The translations under genes were made by a program, and so were the position numbers. A DNA stretch of 64,000 bases from Mycobacterium asiaticum (GTDB lineage: Bacteria > Actinomycetota > Actinomycetes > Mycobacteriales > Mycobacteriaceae). Within the stretch, counting starts at the first letter, position 1; every line of letters starts with the position of its first letter. The stretch lies in NCBI RefSeq assembly GCF_001673315.1, contig NZ_LZLQ01000015.1, positions 248,001-312,000 of the forward strand, in the 5' to 3' direction. Under the pieces are notes generated by a model. It had not been told where the DNA came from. It ran no database searches and saw only the letters and a list, made by a program, of their open reading frames with translations. Positions 27,546-39,600 of the stretch are shown here, piece by piece.

Positions 27546-27956
27546 ATGAGCCTGGACACAAACCCGAATGCCGACGCCTCGATCGGCGAGTTGATGGCCC
27601 AGCTCTCCGCTCAGACGTCGCGACTCGTGCGCGACGAAATGCGCTTGGCGCAAAAGGAACTTGCCGAGTCGGCCAAGCACGCCGGCGCCGGGGCGGGTCT
27701 GTTCGGCGCCGCGGGACTGCTGGCCTTCTTCGGCATGGCCAGCATGATCGCGGCCGCCGTGGCCGCGTTGGCGCTGGCGTTGCCGACGTGGGCGGCGGCC
27801 CTGATCGTCGGTGCCGCGCTCTTTGCGTCAGCGGGCCTGGCGGTGCTGTTCAGCAGACGCCAAGCCAAAGACGCGACCCCAGCGGCCCCCGAGACCGTCG
27901 CCAGTGTCAAGAAAGACATCCAGGAAGTGAAAGACGCCCGCCATGACCGGAGCTGA
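27546..27956 (+). CDS. Holin superfamily III-type membrane protein
   Basis: 136 residues: amphipathic N-terminal helix (LVRDEMRLAQKELAESAKHAG), two transmembrane segments (about residues 50-75 and 80-103) and a charged tail. This layout is the actinobacterial PF07332 phage-holin-like family, which is chromosomal and not known to lyse cells. Excellent ribosome binding site (GGAGGTG, five bases before ATG). Its 3' end overlaps the DUF3618 gene by 14 bases. Confidence 0.8.
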   Translation: MSLDTNPNADASIGELMAQLSAQTSRLVRDEMRLAQKELAESAKHAGAGAGLFGAAGLLAFFGMASMIAAAVAALALALPTWAAALIVGAALFASAGLAVLFSRRQAKDATPAAPETVASVKKDIQEVKDARHDRS

Positions 27957-28212
27957 GCACACCCCACCGCAGCCAGGTTCGGCTGTCCCTGAGCCGAAGC
28001 CGGACGCCGGCATCGAAGAGATCAAGGCCGACATCGAGCAGACCAGGGCCCAACTGGGCTCGACGGTCGAAGCTCTCGCCGCCAAGGCTGATGTGCCGGC
28101 ACAGGCCAGAGCAAAGGCGCAGGCCGCCAGACCGCAACTGGTGAGGGCCGCGTCGGTGGCCGCTGTGGCGATGGTAGCCCTGCTCTGGTGGCGACGACGT
28201 CGCCGTCGCTGA
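27943..28212 (+). CDS. DUF3618 family protein
   Basis: 89 residues. An N-terminal Pro-rich part is followed by the DUF3618 helix (IKADIEQTRAQLGSTVEALA), one transmembrane segment (about 63-80) and an Arg-rich end (WWRRRRRR). Overlaps the holin-family gene by 14 bases, a combination repeatedly seen in actinobacteria and suggesting a common membrane complex. Function unknown. Confidence 0.8.
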   Translation: MTGAEHTPPQPGSAVPEPKPDAGIEEIKADIEQTRAQLGSTVEALAAKADVPAQARAKAQAARPQLVRAASVAAVAMVALLWWRRRRRR

Positions 28213-28321
28213 GGCGCTGTCGCACTACCCGGTTGACGATTGCTGCTGCTGGACGCCTAACGTGCAGTGCAGGACTGCCGCAGTGTTATCCGGTGGTCAC
28301 CCAGGACTAAGGAGGCTGCCG

Positions 28322-29479
28322 ATGAAGCTGGCACTCACACCCGACGAAGCGGCTTTTCGTGACGAGCTTCGTGCCTTTTTCACCACGGAGATTCCCGCCG
28401 AAATACGTGACCGGGTGCGCCAGGGACAGTCCCTGACCCGGGATCAGATCGTGGCCAACCACAAAATGCTGCACGAGAACGGCCTCGCGGTGCCGAACTG
28501 GCCCGTCGAGTGGGGCGGGAAGGACTGGACGCCCACACAGTTCCAGATCTGGAACGACGAAATGCAGTTGGCCAGTGTGCCGGAGCCGTTGAACTTCAAC
28601 ACCAAGATGGTCGGGCCGGTCATCGCCGAGTTCGGGTCCCAGGAAATCAAACAGCGCTTCCTGCCGCCGACCGCCAGCATGGACATCTGGTGGTGTCAGG
28701 GTTTCTCTGAGCCGGAAGCTGGTTCGGACCTGGCCTCGCTGCGCACCACCGCGGCCCGCGACGGTGACAGCTACGTCGTCAACGGTCAGAAGACGTGGAC
28801 GACGCTCGGTCAGTACGCGGACTGGATCTTCTGCCTGGTGCGCACCGATCCGCAGGCCCCCAAGAAACAGGCCGGCATCTCGTTTCTGTTGATGGAGATG
28901 GACACACCCGGCATCACCTGGCGGCCGATCAAGACAATCGACGGTGGCGTCGAAGTGAACGAGGTGTTCTTTTCCGATGTCCGGGTGCCGGCCGATCAGC
29001 TTGTCGGAGAAGAGAATCAGGGTTGGACCTACGCGAAGTTCCTGTTGGGCAACGAACGCACCGGCATCGCGCAGGTGGGTCGAACCAAAGTGCGCCTGGC
29101 CGAGGTCAAGCGCCACGCCGCCGAGTCCGGACTACTCGAGGATCCACTGTTCGCGGCCCGGCTCGCCGAAGCCGAAAACGAAGTGCTGGCCCTAGAGCTC
29201 ACCCAGGCCCGGGTGGTCTCGAGTTCGGTTGGCGGCAAACCGAATCCGGCGTCGTCGGTGCTCAAACTGCGCGGCAGTCAGCTGCAGCAGCTCGCCACCG
29301 AACTGCTTGTCGAGGTAGCCGGTGCCGACGCGCTGCCGGTGGGCGGCGACGGGATTGCTTCACCGGATTGGGCACAATCCAGTGCTCCGCACTACCTCAA
29401 CTACCGCAAGACATCAATCTACGGCGGTAGCAACGAAGTTCAACGCAACATCATCGCGTCCACCATTCTCGGATTGTGA
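28322..29479 (+). CDS. Acyl-CoA dehydrogenase, FadE17-like subunit
   Basis: 385 residues of acyl-CoA dehydrogenase fold: N-terminal helical domain, FAD-site sequences (GFSEPEAGSDLAS, KTWTT), C-terminal helical bundle (YGGSNEVQRNI). The usual YEGT glutamate is Gly here. Glu245 in LLGNERTG aligns with the position of the catalytic base in IVD-type and mycobacterial alpha2beta2 enzymes. The next gene encodes a second, divergent subunit seven bases downstream, so a heteromeric enzyme like FadE26-FadE27 is likely. Substrate unknown. AAGGAGG precedes the start. Confidence 0.85.
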   Translation: MKLALTPDEAAFRDELRAFFTTEIPAEIRDRVRQGQSLTRDQIVANHKMLHENGLAVPNWPVEWGGKDWTPTQFQIWNDEMQLASVPEPLNFNTKMVGPVIAEFGSQEIKQRFLPPTASMDIWWCQGFSEPEAGSDLASLRTTAARDGDSYVVNGQKTWTTLGQYADWIFCLVRTDPQAPKKQAGISFLLMEMDTPGITWRPIKTIDGGVEVNEVFFSDVRVPADQLVGEENQGWTYAKFLLGNERTGIAQVGRTKVRLAEVKRHAAESGLLEDPLFAARLAEAENEVLALELTQARVVSSSVGGKPNPASSVLKLRGSQLQQLATELLVEVAGADALPVGGDGIASPDWAQSSAPHYLNYRKTSIYGGSNEVQRNIIASTILGL

Positions 29480-29486
29480 GGCAGTC

Positions 29487-30602
29487 ATGGACTTTCAGCT
29501 GAGCGAAGAACAGGCCTTGCTCCGCGACACGACCCGGGAACTGCTTTCGCGGACCTACGACGCGGCGAGTCGCAACAAGGTGATCGGCACCGAACTCGGG
29601 TGGAGCCGCGACGTCTGGGGCCAGTTGGCCGACATCGGAATACTCGGTCTCGGGTTCGACCCCGAGGAAGCCGGGCAGCTCGAAATCATGGCGGTGCTCA
29701 CCGAAGTCGGACGCAGGCTGGCACCCGAGCCGATCATGCAGGCCGCGTTGGCGCCCGGCTCGCTGATCGCTGAGCTGGGCACCGACGCGCAGCGGCAATT
29801 GCTGGACGAGGTCGCCGCAGGCCAGCGGTTGCTCGCGTTCGCCCACCCGGAGACCGGGCACCGCACCGCCTCGGAGCAAGTCAGCACCAAGGCTGTGCAG
29901 CAAGGGGATTCCTGGACGGTCAGCGGGCGAAAGAACCCGGTGCTGGCCGGCGACTGCGCCGACACCTTGGTGGTCACCGCCGCATTGCCGGACGGTGGTG
30001 CCGGGGTTTTCCTGGTCGATGCCGCCCAGGACGGCGTCAGCCGCAAGCCCTTCGCCACCTTTGACGGGCAGCGCGGCGCCCAGATCGACCTGGACGACGC
30101 GGCTGCAGAGCCGTTGGGCGAGAGCGGGGTTGACGCCTCCGAAGCCATTCGCCACACCCTCATTCGAATCCAGTCCGCGCTGTGCTCCGAAGCGCTCGGC
30201 GCGATGGAGGAAGCACTTCGGCTGACCACCGATTATCTGAAGACCCGCAAGCAATTCGGGGTGACGCTAAACAAGTTTCAGGCGCTGACGCAGCGCGCCG
30301 CCGACATGTATGTGTCGCTGGAACTGGCGCGCAGCATGAGCCTCTACGCCGCCATGTCGATCGCTGACGGGAACTACGATCCGGTGATCGCCGCGCGGGC
30401 CAAGTTGCAGATCGGCCGGTCTGGCCGGCACATCGGGCAAGAGGCGATACAACTGCACGGCGGTATCGGCATGACCGCGGAATATCCGGTGGGCCACTAC
30501 ATGGCTCGGCTTACCGCGATCGATCACACGCTGGGCTCGACCGGCGATCAGCTGCGTGTGCTCATCGAGCACATCTCCGACTACGACCTGGCCAGGCTCT
30601 AG
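29487..30602 (+). CDS. Acyl-CoA dehydrogenase, FadE18-like subunit
   Basis: 371 residues, acyl-CoA dehydrogenase fold but divergent: FAD-binding C-terminal features (KTRKQFGVTLNKFQALT, LHGGIGMTAEYPVGHY) are kept, while the Asn-Glu-Arg of the partner is replaced by IRIQSA, so it probably lacks the catalytic base. Likely the non-catalytic, FAD-contributing half of a heterotetramer with the gene upstream. Convergent with the polyketide synthase gene, 69 bases apart. The gap holds no gene. Confidence 0.83.
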   Translation: MDFQLSEEQALLRDTTRELLSRTYDAASRNKVIGTELGWSRDVWGQLADIGILGLGFDPEEAGQLEIMAVLTEVGRRLAPEPIMQAALAPGSLIAELGTDAQRQLLDEVAAGQRLLAFAHPETGHRTASEQVSTKAVQQGDSWTVSGRKNPVLAGDCADTLVVTAALPDGGAGVFLVDAAQDGVSRKPFATFDGQRGAQIDLDDAAAEPLGESGVDASEAIRHTLIRIQSALCSEALGAMEEALRLTTDYLKTRKQFGVTLNKFQALTQRAADMYVSLELARSMSLYAAMSIADGNYDPVIAARAKLQIGRSGRHIGQEAIQLHGGIGMTAEYPVGHYMARLTAIDHTLGSTGDQLRVLIEHISDYDLARL

Positions 30603-30671
30603 CCGCTAGCCGAGCTGCCCGACCGGGTGGTCGCGGTTGACGCCGGGCGTGGACGAGCCACCCCCGCCGTA

Positions 30672-33600
30672 CTATTGCGCGACCGGGTCCGCCTCGCCCG
30701 GTTGTGCTTCCGACTCGGACGGCAACTCCGGCTGTCCGTCCGGCTGTGCTTCCGACTCCGACGGCAACTCCGGCTGTCCGTCCGACTCGCCCGGCAACTC
30801 CGGTAGCTGCTCGGCCAGGTATTCGGCCAGCGACCTGATGGTCGGATAGTCGAATACCGCGGTCGCGCTGATCGTGAACGCGCCACCGAACTGGCCGTAC
30901 AACCGGTTGCGCAATTCCACCGCCATCAGCGAATCCGTCCCCAGGTCCAGGAAGCGACTGGTGGCGGCCGGCGGCTGGGCGAGCCGCAGGAAATTCTGTA
31001 CTTCCTGTTGCAGGAATTCGGTCAGGAAATCCGCTCGCTGTTCCTCGGGTACCTCGTGCAGCTTCCGGAGCAGTTCGCTGTCGCCACTGGTCACAGTGGC
31101 GGCGCTGGGCAACAAGTGGTCCAGGATCGGCGGACGCACTCCGCCCAGCATCTTTGCGGCCCGCTGCCAGTTGGCCTTGATGACGGTCACCTGTCCGGTT
31201 CCATGCGCGACGATCTCGCCGAGCGCGTTGAGCGCGGCCGTCGGTTCCAACGGAACCATGCCCTGCGCACCGAGATTGGCCTGCGCGGCGTGCGAAGTCG
31301 CCATTCCGCCCTTGCCCCAGGGACCGAAGTTAGCGCTCGTCGCCGGCAACCCCCGCGCCTTGCGGTGCGCGATGAGGCCGTCAAGCAGCGCGTTGGCGGC
31401 AGCGTAGTTGGCCTGACCGGGCGAGCCGAGCACGCTGGATGCCGACGAGTACGCGATGAAGAACTCGAGATCGGCGTCCTTGGTCAGCCGGTGCAAGTGC
31501 CACGCGCCCAACGCTTTTGGCAGCAGTGTTGTGCGAATGCGTTCGACGGTCTGCTGCGGCAGCAACGCATCGTCGAGCACGCCGGCCAGGTGCGCCACCC
31601 CGCCCAACGGCGGCAACTCCGCCTTGATCCGGTCCAGCACCCGTTGCACCTCGGACTCTTGGCCGATATCGGCCGCGATGGTGTGGATGCGGCACCGGTA
31701 GCGTTCGCAGATGTCGTCGATCGCGTGTTGCACCGCGGCATCGGGTTCGCGCCGGCTGGTCAACACGATGTCACCGGCGCCGAGTTGAGCCAGATGCGCG
31801 GCCGTGTGCAGCCCGAGGGCGCCCAGCCCACCGGTGATCAGATAGCTCCTATCACCGCGCGGCTGTAGCGGCTTGGGCATCTGCAGCACAATCTTGCCGA
31901 TGTGCCGAGCCTGCTGCATGCGGCGGAACGCGGTCTTGGCCTCCGTCAGCGGGTAGATCTCCGACGACAGCGGGATCCACTCGCCGCTGGCCAACCCGTC
32001 CGAAACCTCGCCGAGCAGAACCCGAATTCGTTCCGGGTCTTCCATGATCGTTCCGTCCAGCGCAACGATCTCGTAGTCGATGTCGGGGCGAGCCTCGGCC
32101 ATCTGCTCGGACGTCCAGATGTCTCGCTTGGCGATCTCGGCGAAGCGGCCGTTCTGTGCCGTGGCCCGCACCGTCGCCGCGACGAAACCTTCGTTGGTGA
32201 GGCTGTTGAGCACCACGTCTACCCCGGCGCCCTCAGTGTCGGCGAGAATCTGGTCCGCGAAATCGGTACTGCGCGAGTCGTATACGTACTTGACACCCAT
32301 CTTGCGCAACGTCGCGCGTTTGTAGGTGCTTGCTGTCGCGAAAACGGTGGCTCCGCACTGCAGGGCCAATTGAATCGCCGCCAGCCCGACACCGCCGCTG
32401 GCAGCGTGCACCAGGACGCGGTCACCAGGTCGCAGTTTCGCCCAGTCGAAGGCGAGTCGGGCGGTGAGGGCGGCCGCGGGAATACTCGCGGCCTCGACTG
32501 CGCTGACCCCGTCGGGGACCACCGCAAGCAACTGCGCCGGCACATTGATCCGGGTTGCGAACGCCCCCTGCATGAAGCCCAGGACGCGTTGACCGACCTC
32601 GAATCCGCTTACCTCCGAACCCACTTCGGTCACGATGCCGGAGAAGTCACCGCCGATGAGGCCGGGATCGCCGGGGTAGAGGCCCAACACGTTGAGCACG
32701 TCGCGGAAGTTGAGACCCGCGGCCTCGACCCGGATCTGCACCTGCCCCGGGTCCGGTGGCGTCACTTCGGTTTCAGTCAGCCGCAGGTTGTCGATCGCGC
32801 CGCGCTCGGTCGGCGCCAGCACGTAGTCGGTCGCCCGAGGCACCGCGAGCAGGCCGCTGCGCGACCACGGCATCAGCCGGGCCACCAGGAATTTCCCTTG
32901 GCGCAGCGCGAATTCGGCCTCTACGCCATCGGATGCGCTGAGCAGAGCCGCCAGCGAGTGCACGGCCTCTTCGGAACCGTCGTGGTCGACCAACCGGCAG
33001 CGCAGTGTCGGCTGTTCGGCAATGATGGTGCGGCCGAGCCCCCACAGCGCCGCCTCCACCGGGTCGACCTGCTCGCCGGATTCGGTTGCCACACCTCGCT
33101 CGGTGACGACCCAGAATCCTCCGGAGAGGCGCACTTCGTCGGCCAACAGGGTGCGCGCGACGTCGGCCAGGTTGGCCAGCTCGGTCTCGAGCCGCGCGCC
33201 GAATTCGGCGCTGGACTCGTCGGCACCGGGCTGTGCGCTGCTGCGCCAGACGATGCCGGTGATCGGAGTCCCGCCTTCCTGCGCTTGCGCGATCAGTTGC
33301 CGCCAGCGGCCGGGATTTTCGACCGCCTCAGCCGTGACACTGTTCGGCAACTCGGCCGCCAGTTCGTCGAATCCAGCGATCAGCCAGTTGTCGCTGGTTG
33401 TCGCGGCGTCTTCAGCGCACGGCGCCGGCACCTCGTGCCAGCCCAGGGTGTACAACAGCCGGGTGGTGTCACCGCCCAGCCCACGCAACAGTGCCTCGCG
33501 GGGGGCGCGTTTCACTGTGAACTCGTGGATTCCACCGAGGTGATTGCCATCGCGGTCGACGAAATCGAGATCGAAGACCTGGGTTTCGCTTTCGGTACCG

Positions 33601-36600
33601 CCCGTGCGCCACGTTGCGCGGCAATAGAACCGGCGCGGCATCTTCTTTTGCAGCGTCACCCGTCCATACCGCAGCGGCAGGAACAGGTCCGGCACCGTGC
33701 CCTGTTCGGTCGCGGCCAGCAGCGCAGGGAAGGCAGGGAAGGCGACGCCGGTGCACAGGTCCAATAGGACGGGGTGGATCGGCTCGGTGCCGAGTTGTTC
33801 TGCGAGTTCGTCGCCCACGACGACATCGCCGATGGCCTCACCCTCGCCTACCCACAGCGATTTCAGGCAGTTGGCCCAGGTGGGTCCCCACGCCAACTCC
33901 ATGTCGGCAAACGTCTCGAACAACTGCTGCGGACGCGTGCGGTTCAACCGCTCGGTCGCCGCGTCGACGGGATCGGACGCATCGGATTCCGGCTCCTCGC
34001 CGACACCGGTCACTACGGTGCCGTCGGCGTTCAACGACCATTCGGCATCGCGGGCACCATATGGCCGGCTGTGCACCCGGAAGGTCCACCCGCTTCCGTC
34101 GTCGAAGGGGTGCAGTGTCAGCTGCACCTCACGGGATGCCTTGTCCGGCAGGATGATCGGCTCGTAGAAGAAGACATCCTGCACCCGGGCGGGCGGACCG
34201 ACCGCGGCCAGTGCCATCGCCGCGTACGTGGCACCGGGCACCACGACGGTGCCGTAGATGACGTGGTGGGCCAGCCATGGCTGTGTCTTGACGGACAGCC
34301 GGCTGGTGTACACGGAGTCACCAGACGCAAGATCCTTGACGCTGCCCAGTATTCCGGCCACGCCCACGGTGTCGCCACCGATGCCGGCAACTCCAGACGT
34401 CTTGGGCCAGAAGTGCCGGCGCTGGAACGGATAGGTCGGCAGTTCGAGCCGGCTACGGGAAACCTGGTGCAACGCAGCAAAATCGGGCCGATGACCGGAG
34501 ACATAGGCTGCGGCCAGTGCTTCGGCGATCTGCCGGCGACTGTCCACACCCTTACGCAGGGAGACGATCGCGCGTGGCGTCGCCGAATGCTCCGGCCAGA
34601 CCTGGATCGCCGCGGCGGTCAGGATGGGCTGCGGACCGATCTCCATCAGAACCGAGCATCCCAGGGCGGCCACGGTCCGCACGCTTTCGCTGAATTGCAC
34701 CGGCTGCCGGGAATGCCGACGCCAGTACGGAGCGTCGAGCGGGGTTTCTGCGGTAAGCACCGCCCCGGTCCGGTTGCAGACGAGCGGGCGGGTAGGCACG
34801 GCATAGGTGAATCTCGCCGCGTACGACTCGAACTCGTCGAGCACCGGATCGAGTAGCTCGGAATGGAACGCGTGGCTGGTGTCCAGCCAGGTGCAGCGGA
34901 CGGCTTCTGCGCTGAACGCCGCGACGATCTCCTCCAGGTCTTCGCCCGGCCCAGACAACACGGTGTTACGACCGTTGTAAGCAGCGACCGACACCCGGGG
35001 CGCTGCCTTGGCGGCTTCCTCGACCTTTTCCGGGTCGGCGAAAACCGCCACCATCCGGCCGCCTTCGGGCAGGCTGCCGAACAACCGGCCCCGCTCTGCC
35101 ATCAGACGTGCTCCGTCTTCCAGGCTGAACACTTCCGCCACGCACGCCGCGGCATACTGACCGACGCTGTGCCCCAGCACCACATCGGGTTCGATGCCCC
35201 ACGATTGCCACAACCGGGCCAGACCCATCTCGATGGCGAACAGGGCCGGCTGGGCGAAGGACGTGTGGCGCAGCGTTTCTCCGCCGTCGCGGTCCATGGC
35301 AAAAATCACGTCCAGCAACGGGCGGTTCAGCGTCGAATCGATCGCTTCCGCGCACCGCCGCACTGTGTCGGCGAAAACCGGCTCTGCGTCGAATAATTCG
35401 CGCGCCATGCCCGGGTACTGGCTGCCCTGGCCAGTGAACAGCCAGGCCGTCTTCGGCGGGTCGGTGCACTCACCCCGGGCCACACCCGGGCGCACCCGGT
35501 TCTCGGCCAACTCGGCCAGCAACTCGCGGGCGCTCTGCACCGAATCGACGACCAGCGCGGCACGGTGCTCGAAGTGCGACCGTCCCACCCCTGCGGTGAA
35601 GCAGACGTCGTTGATGTCGACCTTTGGATGGGCATCCAGCCACGACTCGTAGCGCTGCGCCAACGCCACCAGTGCCGGCGCCGAGCGCGCCGAAAGTGGC
35701 AATATGCCAACAGGTGCCACCGGGGCTGCCGACTCGGTCGCTGCGTCGTCGACGGAATAGGCGTCCGCGGTCGCCGAAGCCGGCGCCTCCTCGAGCAGCA
35801 CGTGGGCATTGGTGCCGGTGAAGCCGAACGAACTGACCCCGGCCCGGCGCGGCCTGCCATTGGCCTGCCACGGAATCGGCTTGTCCACCACCCGAACCGG
35901 AAGCGAATCCCACGGAATGTGCGGCGACGGGTTCTCGAAATGCAGGTTCTGCGGCAATATCTCGTGCTCGAGGGACAACACGACCTTGATCAGACCGGCG
36001 ACACCCGCGGCCGACTCCAAGTGACCGATGTTCGTCTTGACCGATCCCATCAGCAGCGGACGATTCGAGTCGCGGTCACCGCCGTAGACCGCCGCGGCGG
36101 CCTGCACCTCGATCGGATCGCCCAGCGAGGTCCCCGTTCCGTGCGCCTCGAGGTAGTCCACGTCGCGGCCGCCGATTCCGGCACGCGCCAGTGCCGCCGA
36201 GATAAGGCGTTGCTGCGCACCACCATTGGGCACAGTCAACCCGCTGGACGCACCGTCCTGGTTGACCGCGCTGCCCCGGATCACCGCACAGATCCGGTCA
36301 CCGTTGCGCTCGGCATCACTGAGCCTCTTGAGGACCAGGATGCCGCAACCTTCGCTTCGGACATAACCGTCGGCGGCGGCGTCGAACGTCTTGCAGCGCC
36401 CGTCCGGGGACAACATCCTGGCGCGGGAGGCGGCGACGATGGAAGCCGGGCTCAACAGAACATTCACCCCGCCGGCCAGGGCCAGGTCGCAGTCACCGGA
36501 GTGCAGTGCCTGGCACGCCTGGTGGACCGCCACCAGCGAGGAGCTGCAGGCGGTGTCGACCGCCACGGCCGGCCCCTCCAGACCCAGCGCGAAGGCCACC

Positions 36601-39600
36601 CGGCCGGCGATGGCGTTCAGCGCGTTACCGGTGATGAAGTGGGCTTCGATGTTCTCGACGGAGTCGCTGGACAACAGATGCGAGTATTCGTTGGCGGCGA
36701 CGCCCACGAAGATGCCGCTTCGGCTGCCCCGCAACGACGCCGGGGAATAGCCCGCACGCTCCAGGCCTTCCCAGGCGATCTCCAGCATCAACCGCTGCTG
36801 GGGATCCATCCACACGGCCTCGCGGGGCGAAATACCGAAGAACTCCGGGTCGAACCCGTCGATTCCCTCCAGGTATCCCCCGTTGCGGCTGTAGATCTTG
36901 CCGGGCGTCTCCGGGTCCGGGTCGTAGAACTCGTCGATGTCGAAGCGGTCCTCCGGGATCTCGCGGATGGCATCGACCGCCCCGGACAACACTTCCCAGT
37001 AGGCGTCAGGATCGGGTGAGCCGGGAAACCGGCAGGCGACCGCGACGATGGCGATCGGCTCGTCCGCGGCGCCGAGTCCCGCCGCGGGGCGCGGCGGTGC
37101 CTGCTGCCCGCTCGCCCGGACGGGCTGCGCGCTTAGGCCCAGGATGTCGTCGAGAAGGTAGTCGGCCACGTCCACCAGTCGCGGATAGTCCATCGCCAGG
37201 GTCGCGGGCAGCTGCTTGCCTACGGCCTGCTCGACACGGCGGCGCAGTTCCACCGCCATCAACGAATCCATGCCGAGGTCGAAAAAGCCTGCCTCGTCCC
37301 GGATCTCGGCGGCGTCGATGCGTGTCACCTCGGCGACGATGTCGCGTAGATAGTCGACGACGAGTTTCTTGCGCTGCTGCGCCGGGGCGCGGGTGAGTTG
37401 CTCGACCAGTTTGGTGGTGCCCGAACTGGCCGGGACCGTCACCGACTCTGGCAGCTCACGTTCCACGTCCGCCAACAACGCTCGTCTGCCCGCCTGCTGG
37501 TACAGCGGCAGGAAGCGAGCCCAGTCGATGCGAGCCACCACACCTTGCACCGGCCCCTGCGACGAGGCGCCCGAGAGCAACTCGGCCATCCCGGCCAGGG
37601 CGTCAGCGGGTGGCAACGTCCGCACGCCGCGCCGCTCGAGGTGGGCACGCGCTTCTGCGTCGGCCATGCCCGCCGACCACGGGCCGAAGTTGACGCTGAC
37701 GGCCGGGACGCCCTGTCCGCGCAGCCGCCAGGCGAGCCCGTCGAGGAATGCGTTGGCCGCGCTGTAGGCCGTTTGGCCGAAGCTGCCCCACACCGCGGCG
37801 ATCGAGGATGTGCTGAGGAAGAAATCCAACGGCATGTCCGCGGTTGCTTCGCTCAGATGCCAAGCACCCCAGACCTTCCCGGCGAATACCCGGTCCACCT
37901 CCGCATCGTCGAGGGTGCGCAGCGGCGTGGTGCCCATCTCCCCCGCCGCGTGCACGATTCCGGCCAGCGGCGGTAGCTCGGCCTGCACGGTGGTCAGCAG
38001 ACGAGCGACGTCGTGGGGGTTGGCGACATCTGCCGCGACGACCCTGAGGTCACAGCCGTACTGTTCGCCGATTGCATCGATGCGCTGCTGCGCTGCGTCG
38101 CTGGGTGAGCGCCGGCTGGTCAGCACCAGATGACGGGCGCCTTGCGCGGCGAGATATTGGGCGATCTCCAGCCCGACCCCACCGAGTCCGCCGGTCACCA
38201 GATACGTTGCGTCCTCCCGAATCGCCGGTGGCGTCGCACTCGGCAACCCCTCGCGTCGGCTCAGCCGCGCCACGTGTACGGCTCGATCGCGCAGGGCGAC
38301 TTGGTCCTCCGCAGCGGGAGCGGTCACCACGTGATCGATCAGCGCCGACCATTCATCCACACCGCCGCCGGACAGGTCGGCCAGCCCGCCCCACAGTTGC
38401 GGGTGTTCCAGCGCGGCGGCACGACCGAAGCCCCACAGGCAGGACTGCACCGGCGACACACTGTCCGACGTTGTGACCCGTTGCGCGCCACGGGTGGTCA
38501 ACCAGATGGGTGCCCGCAGCTCGGCGGCAGCCGCCGACCGGAACAGCCGGCGGAGCCCACCCAGCACGCGGTGCTGCATGCGCAGCAGTGACCGCATCGA
38601 CGGTGCCGGGTCGGACTCGAGGGCTGCGAGAACAAGAATGCGAAGCGTCGTGTCCTCCGCGGCAGCCTCGCGCAAGGCCGCTTCCACCTGCTGCTCGTCC
38701 GCATCGTTGACCGGCAGCCCGAGAACCCGGTGGCGGTCACCGCGCGCGGTAAGCGCCTCGGCCAGTGGCTCGATCGCCTCGGCGTCGTCACCGATGACCA
38801 ACCAGGCGCCAGGTTCCGGCGACTGCGTCGCGGCGGTCCGGGCGAATTTCTCCCAGCGGATGTCGTAGCGAATGTCCGCGATGGACTGGGTTTCCCGCTG
38901 TTGGTTATGTTGCGCCGCAAGCTTTTTCAGCACTTCAGCAGTCTGCTGGTGGCTGCCGTCGCCGTCGAGCAGCGCGGCAAGTTCCTCGATCCGGCCTTCC
39001 TCTAGCAACCGGACGGCGTCCGTGCGGACGCCGTCGTGCTGACCGGGAGCTTGTTTGCCGTTGCGGCTAGGCGGAACTCGCTTGTCGCGATACCAATACT
39101 CACGATGCTGGAACGGATAGGTGGGCAGATCGAGCTTGCGATGCGGCGATTGCGAAAGGGCCGCGAAGTCGGGCAAGTGCCCGCCTACGTAGGCACCGGC
39201 CAGGGCTTCGGTGATCTGGCGACGGTCGCCGCTGTTTCGCCGCAGCGACGCGATCGCCCTCGGTGTGGCTGCCGCGTCAGGCCACGCCCGCAAGGCCGCC
39301 GCGCTGAGCACGGGTTGCGGACCGACCTCCAGCAGCACGGCACAGCCCAGATCAGCCAGGGTGGCCACACTCTTGGCGAATTCGATGGGCTGGCGAGCGT
39401 GACGACGCCAGTAAGGACCATCCAGTTTCGCATTCCTGCCCAGCGCTTTCCCGGTGCGATTGCACACCAAAGTCCTACGGGGAGCACTGAATTGGAATCG
39501 ATTGGCGAAAGACTCGAAATCGTCGAGGGCCGGATCCAGCAAGGCAGAATGAAAGGCGTGGCTGGTGTCCAGCCAGTCGCAGCGGACACTTTCGGCCGCC

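Noticed and set aside
27546..28212. Prophage remnant suggested by the holin-family gene
   Set aside because: No other phage genes are nearby. The family is common on actinobacterial chromosomes together with DUF3618.
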